Shown here: positions 1-8,482 of the stretch, in pieces
How the letters are laid out: every line of letters starts with the position of its first letter
How positions within the stretch are numbered: the stretch's first letter is position 1
Made by a program: the position numbers and the translations under genes
NCBI GenBank assembly: GCA_007131245.1
Contig: SLQX01000120.1
Location: 1 to 41,224 of the forward strand
DNA: 41,224 nt
From: Bacteroidales bacterium
GTDB taxonomy: Bacteria > Bacteroidota > Bacteroidia > Bacteroidales > UBA7960
Direction: 5' to 3'
The notes under the pieces: model-generated
The model's input: the letters and a program-made list of their open reading frames with translations, nothing else
Databases searched by the model: none
Told to the model about the DNA's origin: nothing

Positions 1-326
1 AACAGACCTGTAAGTACCATTATCCATATCAGGGCAGTCCCCCATTTATTCCCTTTCAAACATTTGCAAAGTTCCATTTTAAAAGCCATCATCAGCGCAG
101 GAAACAAGGCATATCCAATTGAGGCAATCTTATCCCAGTAAGAAGCCCCTTGGGCAGTATGGGCCGAATACACAAAAATGTATGCAAACGACCACACCGA
201 AAAACAAAGAGCTAACCCTAAAAACAACCTGTTAAGCCTTCCTGTTTTGTTTTTAAAAAACACAAACAGCCCCAGCTGTAAATAAACAAGAAATAACAGT
301 ATGGATGCGAATGTAAAAAAACTCAT
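1..326 (-). CDS. N-terminal part of a 7TM sensor histidine kinase (cut by window edge)
   Basis: The reading frame is open from the ATG at 326 to the window edge, about 108 codons. It encodes hydrophobic segments spaced like those of the neighbouring kinase, with matching motifs: a start MSFFTFASILLFLVYLQLG, then WDKIASIGYALFPAL where the neighbour has YDRIASVGWVFFPVL. This fits the N-terminal 7TM input domain of histidine kinases, which senses an unknown signal in the inner membrane. The gene begins 21 bases after the stop of the upstream kinase, so the two are probably one transcript. The kinase core lies outside the window, so the output domain is inferred from the paralogue. It might instead end in another output such as a GGDEF domain. 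Confidence 0.6.
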   Translation of the reverse strand, partial: MSFFTFASILLFLVYLQLGLFVFFKNKTGRLNRLFLGLALCFSVWSFAYIFVYSAHTAQGASYWDKIASIGYALFPALMMAFKMELCKCLKGNKWGTALIWIMVLTGL

Positions 327-347
327 ACCTTTAGATTAATCACACTT

Positions 348-2192
348 TCAGTTGTTTTTCAGAAACACCACCTTAAAGGTAGCACCTTGGTCATCATCAT
401 AATATATTTTTCCTTTCAGATGATCTTTTACCAACAGGTTGACAAGTTGAAAACCCACCTTTTTATTCTTGATAATAGAAAACGGCATAGGCAACCCATC
501 ACCATTGTCACTGATAACCAGTGAGTATTGGTGATCGTGGTTGAAAAATGACACGTTAATAATGTTTTTGTGCCTGTTGTTATTGCTTTCTGAAAAAGCA
601 TATCTCAAGGCATTAATCATCAACTCATTGAAAACAATTCCCAATGGAATAGCCTGGTTTATATCCAAAACCTCATCTGCAATATTGAGTTTAAATACAA
701 TATCTGTGCTTTTTCCAAAATGGCTATATAGTTCACCAATGGATTTTTTCAGATAGGGAGAAAAGGGTATGTTTGACAAATGGGGGGAAGAATAAAAGTC
801 CTCATGAATTTTGGAGATATATCTCACCTTTTCAGCAACTTCCCTTAATTTATCAGAGGCTTGTTCATCAATTTTTGGATGGTTACACAACATATTCACA
901 AGGGAAATAATCATTTGTATGTTGTTTTTAACCCGGTGGTGTACCTCCTTAACAAGTTCTGCCTTCTCTTCTAAATCTGCCTTTATCTGCTCCTCGGCAT
1001 TTTTCCGTTCTACAACCTCCTGCTGTAACCTCATATTGGCATCTTGCAACTCGCGGGTGCGCTTTTTTACGAGCATTTCAAGCTCTTTTCTGATTTGCGA
1101 AAGGTTTTTCTCTGTCCGAAGGCGTTGATCTACTTCTTCCTTGAGTTTTAACTTTTGTCGGTAATCCTGACCAATGATGACAAAGCCATGAAGTTTTTTA
1201 TTCCTGTCTTTGATCCTTATAATATAAAGCATCACCGGAATACGCTGACCATCCCTTGTAATTAAATCCATCAACATTTCACCGGAGGTGGAGCGTGATC
1301 CAAGTCTTTTAATGGCTTTTTCTAGTCTTGGGTAATCAGAGAAAATCTCAGAGGGAGATCTTTTCAAAAAATCATAATTGTTGAATTTCAAATGTGTCAG
1401 GGTAAAATAATTGGTTGATGATATGGTGCCATTTTTATCGGTTATGAAAATAAACTCCCGCACATGTTGCAAAATAAGGTTATAAATAATATCAGAGGTA
1501 ATGGCCCCCGAAGGTATTAAAAGTAAAGCATAAGCAATCCCACCTATCAAAACAAGGGCATTAACCGGGGCCATAGCGGGTATCAGATGAGATTCAACGA
1601 AAGGAAAGACCAGGTTGGTCAAAAATGAAAGGATAAAAAACAAGGACAATGAAACCAGTAAAACCCTTGCCTGGTACTTTTCCCGGTTACTTTCAGCCAT
1701 GTAAAACCATCCAATCAATACAAAAAACACCACAAGCACACTTACAATCAAATATATAACAAAAAGCGTATAGGATAGGGTATGATCATAAGGTGTATAA
1801 TACCAGTTGTTTTCGTATTGATAAAAGAGCTTAACCGACTCTAAATCTGTAAGAGCCTGATAAAAAGAAAACAAAGCAAGTGGAACCAAAAATAAGTAAA
1901 GGATATACCGAATAACACGGCTTGAATTTCCGGTAAGTTTGATAAAAAACCAGGTGGTTAAGACCGGGAAAAACACCCATCCCACAGATGCAATTCGATC
2001 ATAAAGATAAACCTGCTCAGAGGTTTCAGCACCAAAAAACAAAAAGTAACTGAATGCATAAATACTGAACAAAAAGGACAACACCGCCAACAACTGATAG
2101 TGAATCAGTCTATGGTTTTTATACAATACAAATACACCTACCTGCAAAAACAATATGGATGATACCAAAGACAGAAGTGCAAATATATTCAT
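348..2192 (-). CDS. Sensor histidine kinase: 7TM input, PAS, HisKA_2, HATPase
   Basis: This 614-residue protein is a membrane sensor kinase. Residues 1-225 carry about seven hydrophobic segments (7TM histidine-kinase input type). Residues 240-345 form a PAS-like domain that includes TDKNGTISSTN. A charged coiled coil spans about 350-412. The H-box EVHHRVKNNIQ at 416-426 is the HisKA_2 type, so the phosphorylated histidine is His418 or His419. The N-box NELMINALRYAF and G1 box ISDNGDGLP mark the ATPase domain at the C terminus. HisKA_2 kinases usually phosphorylate a separate response regulator, and none is encoded next to it here. The start is the ATG at 2192. A paralogue with the same input domain follows 21 bases downstream. 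The signal is unknown. Confidence 0.88.
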   Translation of the reverse strand: MNIFALLSLVSSILFLQVGVFVLYKNHRLIHYQLLAVLSFLFSIYAFSYFLFFGAETSEQVYLYDRIASVGWVFFPVLTTWFFIKLTGNSSRVIRYILYLFLVPLALFSFYQALTDLESVKLFYQYENNWYYTPYDHTLSYTLFVIYLIVSVLVVFFVLIGWFYMAESNREKYQARVLLVSLSLFFILSFLTNLVFPFVESHLIPAMAPVNALVLIGGIAYALLLIPSGAITSDIIYNLILQHVREFIFITDKNGTISSTNYFTLTHLKFNNYDFLKRSPSEIFSDYPRLEKAIKRLGSRSTSGEMLMDLITRDGQRIPVMLYIIRIKDRNKKLHGFVIIGQDYRQKLKLKEEVDQRLRTEKNLSQIRKELEMLVKKRTRELQDANMRLQQEVVERKNAEEQIKADLEEKAELVKEVHHRVKNNIQMIISLVNMLCNHPKIDEQASDKLREVAEKVRYISKIHEDFYSSPHLSNIPFSPYLKKSIGELYSHFGKSTDIVFKLNIADEVLDINQAIPLGIVFNELMINALRYAFSESNNNRHKNIINVSFFNHDHQYSLVISDNGDGLPMPFSIIKNKKVGFQLVNLLVKDHLKGKIYYDDDQGATFKVVFLKNN

Positions 2193-2556
2193 TGGGAATT
2201 AACTCTTTTAACAAGTTGATTGTGCATTCTTTAAGGCAACAGGCAGCTGCTTAAAGCCTTTCAATTTAGCGGTTACCAAAAATTTACTGTAAGCTTATAC
2301 ACATATTAAACAAACCTTCAACAGCATGTTTTTTTTGCTTTTCAACAGTAGTAGCATCCAAGCTTTTCTTTAGCCGTTGACAAAGCTTATCAAATATCTG
2401 ATTTTTTTTCTAAACAAAGTAGTTTTTTTACCCTTTCCTGTTTTTTATTTTCGGGATAAGCCGAAGCATATGTATTTCTTCTTAGATCGATCTTTTCGGG
2501 TATTGAACTGTTTACATCCTGAAAGTTATATTTTCATGCAGTGTCATCAACAAAAA
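2193..2556. other. Intergenic gap upstream of the kinase pair
   Basis: This stretch separates the kinase start from the trxB terminator. It should contain the kinase promoter, but I could not find a clear TTTG-N19-TAnnTTTG match on the minus strand. A plus-strand frame at 2377-2574 has no recognisable protein features and runs into the terminator hairpin, so I do not call it. I see no RNA gene. Confidence 0.4.
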
Positions 2557-2605
2557 CAAAAAAGGCCTTTGTGAGCAGAATACAGTGATTTACACACAAA
2601 GGCCT
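2557..2605 (-). terminator. Intrinsic terminator of trxB
   Basis: A perfect 11-bp stem pairs 2563-2573 with 2595-2605 around a 21-base loop. Read on the minus strand it is followed by a T-rich run (complement of the A-run at 2551-2563). It lies about 30 bases after the trxB stop, in the right direction. Confidence 0.85.
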
Positions 2606-2635
2606 CCTTAAAAAATTGGCGTTTAACCTACAGGA

Positions 2636-3574
2636 TTACTCCTGATCTGATAAAAACCGCTCTGCTTCGATGGCAGCCATACAGCCTGTACCTGCTGCCG
2701 TAACCGCCTGCCTGAAAACATGGTCCTGGGCATCACCAGATGCAAATACTCCGGGAACTTCGGTTTGCGTTGAGTCAGGTTTGGTGATGAGGTAACCATT
2801 TTCATCCATTTTCAACTTGCCTTTAAAAATATCGGTATTGGGTTTATGGCCAATAGCAACAAAGAAACCCTCAACATCCAGTTTCTTTTCTTCGCCTGTT
2901 TTGGTATTCTCTAATATTACACCATTTACATTTTGATCTCCGACAATTTCTTTGGGAACATGATTCCAGACCATCTCAATATTAGGGGCTTTGAAAACAC
3001 GCTTTTGCATAGCTTTTGAAGCTCTTAATTCATCGCGGCGGTGAATGAGATACACTTTTTCGCAGAGTTTGGAAAGATAGGAGGCCTCCTCACAGGCTGT
3101 GTCACCACCGCCTACAACTGCTACTGTCTGGCCCTTATAGAAAAACCCGTCGCAGGTGGCGCAGGCCGAGACCCCGAATCCATTGTACTTTTTCTCTGAT
3201 TCCAGTCCAAGCCATTTGGCTGAGGCACCTGTGGCTATGATCAATGTTTCGGCTAATACAACATTCTTTTCATCAATAGTTACCTTAAATGGTCTTTCAG
3301 AAAGGTCAACATCCGTGGCCAACCCCCACCTTACATCTGCACCAAACCGTTCAGCCTGTTTTTGAAAATCAACCATCATTTCAGGCCCCTTTACGCCTTC
3401 CGGGTATCCCGGATAGTTTTCCACATCGGTGGTAATAGTCAGCTGCCCGCCAGGCTGTAAACCCTGGTAAATTACCGGTTGCAAATCAGCACGTGCAGCA
3501 TAAATGGCTGCTGTATAGCCAGCAGGGCCCGATCCTATGATCAAACATTTGATCTTTTCTGGAGTTTCACTCAT
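2636..3574 (-). CDS. trxB: Thioredoxin-disulfide reductase
   Basis: This FAD enzyme transfers electrons from NADPH to thioredoxin in the cytoplasm. At 312 residues it has the usual length of low-molecular-weight bacterial thioredoxin reductase. Visible parts are the N-terminal FAD motif GSGPAGYTAAIYAAR (14-28), the redox pair Cys138/Cys141 in CATCDG, the NADPH motif GGGDTACEEA, and the C-terminal FAD segment ASGDAQDHVFRQAVTAAGTG. It follows aroC on the same strand but is separated by 289 bases and has its own promoter and terminator, so it is probably a single-gene transcript. The start is the ATG at 3574. Confidence 0.96.
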   Translation of the reverse strand: MSETPEKIKCLIIGSGPAGYTAAIYAARADLQPVIYQGLQPGGQLTITTDVENYPGYPEGVKGPEMMVDFQKQAERFGADVRWGLATDVDLSERPFKVTIDEKNVVLAETLIIATGASAKWLGLESEKKYNGFGVSACATCDGFFYKGQTVAVVGGGDTACEEASYLSKLCEKVYLIHRRDELRASKAMQKRVFKAPNIEMVWNHVPKEIVGDQNVNGVILENTKTGEEKKLDVEGFFVAIGHKPNTDIFKGKLKMDENGYLITKPDSTQTEVPGVFASGDAQDHVFRQAVTAAGTGCMAAIEAERFLSDQE

Positions 3575-3611
3575 AGTCTTTATTGTTAATGTGTTTATGA
3601 ATTTTTTTTTG

Positions 3612-3641
3612 CAAAATTACTGCTTTTCAGTGAACAACAAA
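3612..3641 (-). promoter_or_regulatory. Promoter of trxB (Bacteroidota type)
   Basis: On the minus strand TAATTTTG (3619-3612) matches the Bacteroidota -7 consensus TAnnTTTG exactly. A TTTG at 3641-3638 lies 18 bases upstream, close to the usual 19-21. The predicted start point near 3605 gives a 5' leader of about 30 bases. Confidence 0.6.
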
Positions 3642-3664
3642 GCAGACTTTCTAATAATATTTTT

Positions 3665-3708
3665 ATATCTACATATTTGCATGTTTAAAACCATTCAAAT
3701 GTAGATAT
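3665..3708. repeat. Long inverted repeat between aroC and trxB
   Basis: ATATCTACAT at 3665-3674 pairs with its complement at 3699-3708. The pairing continues through TTTG and ATG with one bulge and one mismatch, leaving a short AT-rich loop. Neither strand has a T-run after it, so it is not a standard terminator. It lies just upstream of the trxB promoter. It could be a regulator binding site or an RNA-stabilising 3' end for the aro transcript. Confidence 0.5.
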
Positions 3709-3863
3709 TTACAACAATCCACTGCAAATAAAACTTCAGGCTGAAAACCTGGTAGATATGAAAGGGGATCAAATTTTTAAAAAGGGTCTTCTACCTTAGA
3801 AAATTGTCAGGGTGGGTTTTAAGAAAAATCTTCATAACCTCCATAAAAAGAAATGTTTTTACT

Positions 3864-4847
3864 TCAGGTTTTCGTTCTTTCAAACATCATCTTCAAATCG
3901 GCCAGAGCAATAGCTGTAACAGCCTCAATGACAACAGGTACACGTAAAGCAATGCATGCGTCATGTCTCCCTTTTACTTCCAGTGTTTCCACTTTTTGAC
4001 TCTCAATACTATAAGTTTTTTGCTTTACACCAATGCTGGAGGTTGGTTTAACAGCTACCCTGTATACAAGCTGGTTTCCATTGGTAAGTCCACCGGTGAT
4101 GCCACCCGCATTGTTGGTTGCAGTTTTACCTGTATCATCCAGGATGGGGTCGTTATGGTCACTGCCTTTCATAGCGGCAGCATGAAAACCAGAGCCAAAC
4201 TCAACACCTTTGATGGCCGGAACAGCAAAAACCAGGTGACTGATTAAAGATTCAACGGGGTCAAAAAACGGTTCGCCCCACCCCAGGGGGATATTATTTG
4301 CCACACACTCAACCAATCCACCCACAGAATCACCTTTATCCAAAGCTTCAGATAGGGCTTTTTCAATATCTTTCTTCCCTCCCGCCTCAATCAATTTTGC
4401 CTGGATCTTTACCCCTGCAATAAGCTTTTTAGCCAGTACTCCGGCTGCAACCAAAGCCAGTGTGAGCCGGCCTGAAAAATGCCCTCCACCCCTGTGGTCA
4501 TTAAATCCGCCAAACCGTTTCCAGGCGACAAAATCAGAGTGTCCCGGACGGGGTGTTTTAACCAGGTTGTCATAATCCCCGGATCGAACATTTTTATTGC
4601 GAAACAAAATGGTAATGGGAGCCCCTGTGGTATGCCCCCTGAAATGACCAGAAATGATTTCAGGTAAATCGTCCTCTTTACGGGGTGTAGTTCCTTTTGC
4701 GCCTGGCTTGCGCCGTTCCAAATCAGCAAGAAAATCGTCAACAGAAAGATCAATTCCGGCGGGGCATCCATCGATGGTAACACCAACCCCGGCCCCGTGA
4801 GACTCACCAAAGATGGTCAAACGAAATATTCTACCAAATGTGTTCAT
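3864..4847 (-). CDS. aroC: Chorismate synthase
   Basis: The enzyme converts EPSP to chorismate, the last shikimate step, using reduced FMN. Clear signatures are FGESHGAGVGVTIDGCPAG near the N terminus, the RRKPG stretch, DHRGGGHFSGRLT (fits the S-[AG]-R-x-[ST] pattern), and NAGGITGGLTNG near the C terminus. At 327 residues it is somewhat shorter than the roughly 350-360 typical of many bacteria, but all core motifs are present. It is the last gene of the aromatic operon, 67 bases after aroA. The start is the ATG at 4847. Confidence 0.96.
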   Translation of the reverse strand: MNTFGRIFRLTIFGESHGAGVGVTIDGCPAGIDLSVDDFLADLERRKPGAKGTTPRKEDDLPEIISGHFRGHTTGAPITILFRNKNVRSGDYDNLVKTPRPGHSDFVAWKRFGGFNDHRGGGHFSGRLTLALVAAGVLAKKLIAGVKIQAKLIEAGGKKDIEKALSEALDKGDSVGGLVECVANNIPLGWGEPFFDPVESLISHLVFAVPAIKGVEFGSGFHAAAMKGSDHNDPILDDTGKTATNNAGGITGGLTNGNQLVYRVAVKPTSSIGVKQKTYSIESQKVETLEVKGRHDACIALRVPVVIEAVTAIALADLKMMFERTKT

Positions 4848-4914
4848 AAATAGGTTTTGACAGGTTTAGAAAATACAAATAGGCTTATACTAACATTTCA
4901 CCGGGCGGCGGTGT

Positions 4915-6168
4915 TCACTCCCCTTTTATAGTTGCACCAAGGGAAGCTAAATCGTTAAAAAACTGCGGATAAGATTTATCAATGGCCTCAGTCTGTTCAA
5001 TTACAACAGGTCCCCGGGCATTTAGCCCTGCCACAGCACAAGCCATGGCTATTCGGTGATCGTTGTGCGAGTGCACCCTGGCTCCATTTACAGGGCCACC
5101 TTTCACCAGCATATCATCTCCTTGCGTTTTTATGGTAATCCCCATCTTGCCAAATTCACGTTGCAATGCCACAGCCCGGTCACTTTCTTTTACCCTGAGC
5201 CGGGAAACTCCGCGGATAAGGGTTTCCCCCTTACAGGCTGATGCCAGGGCTACCAGCGGTGGAAAAAGGTCAGGACAGTGAGTCGCATCAAATTGAAATC
5301 CCTGAAGCTTATGCTGATGAACTGTAATGTGCCTTTCTCCTGTTTCAATCCCTGCACCACAATCTTTTAAGGCCTGAACAACAGCTTTATCGGCTTGCCT
5401 GGAATGGATGTTCATATTTTCAACGTTAACCTCCCCGGTTATTGCAGCCGCTACAAGTAAAAAAGCAGCACCACTCCAGTCTCCTTCCACATGATAGTTT
5501 TGAGGTTTATAAGCTTGGGGTGCAGGAATATAAAACTCCCGGTAATTTCTGTTTTCAACAGAAACCCCAAAATCATTCATCATAGAAGTGGTAATATCGA
5601 TATAGGGTTGGCTTTTCAAATCCTTTACCCGCAAAGTCACATCAGAATGAGCCAATGGAGCGGCAATCAGCAATCCTGTGAGAACTTGTGAGCTTGTCGA
5701 ACCATCTATGATGGCCACCCCACCCGGCAAAGGCCCCTGGACATCCACGGGAAGGTAGCCTTGGCGTGTTTTGCAATTCACCCCCATGGCCAGAAGGGAA
5801 TCCTCCACCATGTTCATAGGACGCTGTGCCAGTGAACCACTTCCCGAGAGGGTAATTTTTCCACTCAAGGTGGCAGCTATGGCTGAAAACATGCGTAATC
5901 CAAGCCCCGACTCACCACAATGCAGCATACCTCCGGGTGGGCGAATACCACCGTTAATGCGAACAGGGTTTCCCGATTCGGCAATCTCAGCACCAAGTTC
6001 ACGGCAAACGCCCATGGCAGCTCTTACATCAGCTGAAGAACCTACATGGTAAACATTGGATATACCCCTGGCAAGGGAAGCAAGAGCAATTGCCCTTTGT
6101 GCAACACTTTTGGAGGCCGGAGCCTTAACAACTCCTTTTATTTCTGAAGGAAACACTTCCTTTATCAT
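4915..6168 (-). CDS. aroA: 3-phosphoshikimate 1-carboxyvinyltransferase (EPSP synthase)
   Basis: The enzyme joins shikimate 3-phosphate and phosphoenolpyruvate to make EPSP. It has 417 residues, a normal length. Visible are the substrate-binding KS pair at 20-21 (APASKSVAQR), AQRPMNMVEDSLLAMG, the HCPDLFPPL segment with a likely catalytic Asp, RVKESDRAVAL, and NDHRIAMA. The phosphoenolpyruvate loop, usually GNAGTxxRP, reads GESGLGLRM at 85-93, so the positions equal to E. coli Thr97 and Pro101 are Leu and Met. It sits 56 bases after aroB and 67 before aroC in the same operon. Confidence 0.95.
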   Translation of the reverse strand: MIKEVFPSEIKGVVKAPASKSVAQRAIALASLARGISNVYHVGSSADVRAAMGVCRELGAEIAESGNPVRINGGIRPPGGMLHCGESGLGLRMFSAIAATLSGKITLSGSGSLAQRPMNMVEDSLLAMGVNCKTRQGYLPVDVQGPLPGGVAIIDGSTSSQVLTGLLIAAPLAHSDVTLRVKDLKSQPYIDITTSMMNDFGVSVENRNYREFYIPAPQAYKPQNYHVEGDWSGAAFLLVAAAITGEVNVENMNIHSRQADKAVVQALKDCGAGIETGERHITVHQHKLQGFQFDATHCPDLFPPLVALASACKGETLIRGVSRLRVKESDRAVALQREFGKMGITIKTQGDDMLVKGGPVNGARVHSHNDHRIAMACAVAGLNARGPVVIEQTEAIDKSYPQFFNDLASLGATIKGE

Positions 6169-6224
6169 TGTACAGGTTTAATAATTCAGGTTACTATTAT
6201 ATTTTACTGCAATTTGCCGGGTCT

Positions 6225-7250
6225 TCAAAACGCTGACACAAACTTTTCCATGATATCCAAAGGAATTTTGCGAACAACTGCCTTTCCTATAGTTTCCAGC
6301 AATATAAAATGGACACCTTCACGCTCCTTTTTTTTATCCTTCAGCATGGCCCCGAGAACTTCCTTACGGTCAAAATCTTCAGTAACCGGTAAGCCGTAAC
6401 GTGGCAAAAGCTGTAAAATACGCTCCTTCTCTCCCGCAGACAAATCGGTCATTTTTTCGGAAAGATGAGCCGAAAAAGCCATTCCAATGCTTACAGCTTT
6501 ACCATGAGGTATACCAGTTACTTTTTCCACAGCATGGCCCCAGGTGTGCCCAAAATTCAACAAGCGTCTTTCTCCGGCTTCGCGTTCATCTGCTTGCACA
6601 ATGTTTGATTTAATCTGTACAGAGCGCCTCACCAGTTCATCAATCTGTGTTTTGTTTTGCTTCACAATATCCACATTGTATTTCTCCAACAGGCCAAACT
6701 TAGTTGCATCTTTTATAAGTGCATGCTTGATTGTTTCAGCCATTCCATTTATAAATTCATCCCGGGGCAGGGTATGCAGCAGAGAAGTATCACAAAGTAC
6801 AAACCCGGGTTGGGTAAATGTACCCACTATATTTTTGTATCCCCTGAGATTTACGCCATTTTTACCACCAACACTGGCATCAACTTGTGCCAGCAAGGAA
6901 GTTGCCACAAAGCCAAACTGAACTCCCCGCATAAATGTGGCCGCTACAAAACCGGCTATGTCACAAACGACCCCACCACCAAAACCCAATACAAAACTGT
7001 TGCGATCAGCACCCTGTGTTAAAAGCCACTGATAAACATCCTCAAGGGCTGTTAAATCCTTGGAACTTTCCCCAGGATGGAGCTCATATACAGGAAAGTC
7101 AGGAAATTTATCCCGGTGATGGTGTGCAACATTTCTGTCTGTGAGAATAAAAACATTTTCTGTGGGGAGCAACTTTTCCAACATATGGGTGCAATCCCCA
7201 ACATATACCGTTGACAAGGCATTTGAGGTAATCAATTCAAATTTTTCCAT
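6225..7250 (-). CDS. aroB: 3-dehydroquinate synthase
   Basis: The enzyme cyclises DAHP to 3-dehydroquinate, the second shikimate step, with NAD and a metal ion. The sequence shows the nucleotide-binding GFGGGVVCDIAGFVAATFMRG region, VDASVGGKNGVN, and the metal-ligand segment LLNFGHTWGHAVE. Its length of 341 residues is normal. I start at the ATG at 7250; the frame extends two codons upstream to a TTG at 7256, which is less likely. It lies 21 bases after the DAHP synthase-mutase gene. Its frame ends 56 bases before aroA. Confidence 0.95.
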   Translation of the reverse strand: MEKFELITSNALSTVYVGDCTHMLEKLLPTENVFILTDRNVAHHHRDKFPDFPVYELHPGESSKDLTALEDVYQWLLTQGADRNSFVLGFGGGVVCDIAGFVAATFMRGVQFGFVATSLLAQVDASVGGKNGVNLRGYKNIVGTFTQPGFVLCDTSLLHTLPRDEFINGMAETIKHALIKDATKFGLLEKYNVDIVKQNKTQIDELVRRSVQIKSNIVQADEREAGERRLLNFGHTWGHAVEKVTGIPHGKAVSIGMAFSAHLSEKMTDLSAGEKERILQLLPRYGLPVTEDFDRKEVLGAMLKDKKKEREGVHFILLETIGKAVVRKIPLDIMEKFVSAF

Positions 7251-7271
7251 GGGCAAACCAACATCATCTTT

Positions 7272-8405
7272 TCAGACAAAGTTATGTTCTTTTTTTAGAT
7301 TTTTTCTTTTGTCGTTTATCAATGTATGCTGAAGGGATAGAGATTCCTGGTGTATGGAGTTGAACAGTTTCTCAATAAACATGGGTCTAACCCCCGATTT
7401 GGCAGCAAGTAATTTCACCCGCTGCATAATCTGTTCCCATCTTTGGGACTGAAGGGGCTGCTGGCAAGCATCTTTTTTCACTTCAGCAATCTTTCCTGCC
7501 AGTTCCATTCGAACAGACAATGCCCAAACAAGCATCTCATCCATATTATCCACTTCCGCTCTCAATTCATCCAGCAATTCTCCGGTAATCGGGTCTTGTT
7601 TTTCTCCCAGCAGGTCATCCAGCAAACGGGTAAATTCTCCGGGGGCAATTTGCTGGCTGGCATCACTCCAGGCTTTGTCAGGCTCAGAATGCACCTCTAC
7701 CATAAGTCCTGACAGGTTTTTCTCCAAAGCCCTACGGGCCAAAAGTGGCACCAGGCTTCTTTTACCTGCAATATGGCTTGGATCGGAAAGAATGGGCAGG
7801 CCAGGTAAACGCTCTTGAAGCTCAAGGGGAATATTCCAAAAAGGTTGGTTACGCATATGCGACTTGGCCCACCAAAAGAAACCTCTGTGAATAGCACCCA
7901 ACTTATTTATACCCGTCCTTGAGAAGCGTGTAATTGCACCTTCCCAAAGGTCAATATCAGGACTTAAAGGATTTTTTATCCATACAGGAATGTCAACCCC
8001 CTTTAAACTATCAGCAATTTCCTGCACCACAAAAGGATTGCTTACGGTTCTTGCACCCACCCAAAGCATATCCATGCCTGCTTTTATAGCGGCTTCCACA
8101 TGTCTGGCAGAACCTACCTCGGTGATTATTTTTAAACCAGTCTGCTTTTTCACTTGCTGCATCCATTCTAGTCCGGGTGCTCCCACACCCTCAAAAGTAC
8201 CAGGCAGGGTGCGTGGTTTCCATATCCCGGCCCTGAAATAATCCACCCTGTTATCCATAGCAAGTTGTGATGCCGTTGCAAACAGTTGTTCAGGAGTTTC
8301 TGCACTGCACGGTCCTGCTATGATCAAAGGCTTTTTCTCAAGCAGGGAGTTGGAATTTTCATCATTCCGTGAGTCGGGAGAGTTTTTGTCAGAGTCTGTT
8401 TTCAT
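7272..8405 (-). CDS. Bifunctional DAHP synthase / chorismate mutase (type II)
   Basis: The N-terminal domain (about 25-270) is a KDOP/DAHP-type aldolase that condenses phosphoenolpyruvate and erythrose 4-phosphate. Motifs are IIAGPCSAE, FRAGIWKPRT, KIITEVGS, MLWVGARTV, WIKNP, GAIHRGF and ILSDPSHIAGKR. The C-terminal 90 residues (LRAEVDNMDEMLVWALSVR onward) are an AroQ-type chorismate mutase. This fusion is known in Bacteroidota, where the mutase helps allosteric control by prephenate. One polypeptide therefore catalyses the first shikimate step and the first Phe/Tyr branch step. I chose the ATG at 8405; an in-frame ATG at 8444 would add 13 residues that look unlike the family. It follows tyrA in the operon. 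Confidence 0.93.
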   Translation of the reverse strand: MKTDSDKNSPDSRNDENSNSLLEKKPLIIAGPCSAETPEQLFATASQLAMDNRVDYFRAGIWKPRTLPGTFEGVGAPGLEWMQQVKKQTGLKIITEVGSARHVEAAIKAGMDMLWVGARTVSNPFVVQEIADSLKGVDIPVWIKNPLSPDIDLWEGAITRFSRTGINKLGAIHRGFFWWAKSHMRNQPFWNIPLELQERLPGLPILSDPSHIAGKRSLVPLLARRALEKNLSGLMVEVHSEPDKAWSDASQQIAPGEFTRLLDDLLGEKQDPITGELLDELRAEVDNMDEMLVWALSVRMELAGKIAEVKKDACQQPLQSQRWEQIMQRVKLLAAKSGVRPMFIEKLFNSIHQESLSLQHTLINDKRKNLKKEHNFV

Positions 8406-8482
8406 AAGGCTGTTTATTATTAAAATTTTACAAAGCTTTAGCATTTTGGTATTTCAGGAGGAAATATGTACTCCATTCATCA

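Noticed and set aside
2377-2574. Plus-strand frame of 65 codons in the gap before trxB
   Set aside because: It has no family motif, is AT-driven, and runs into the trxB terminator hairpin.
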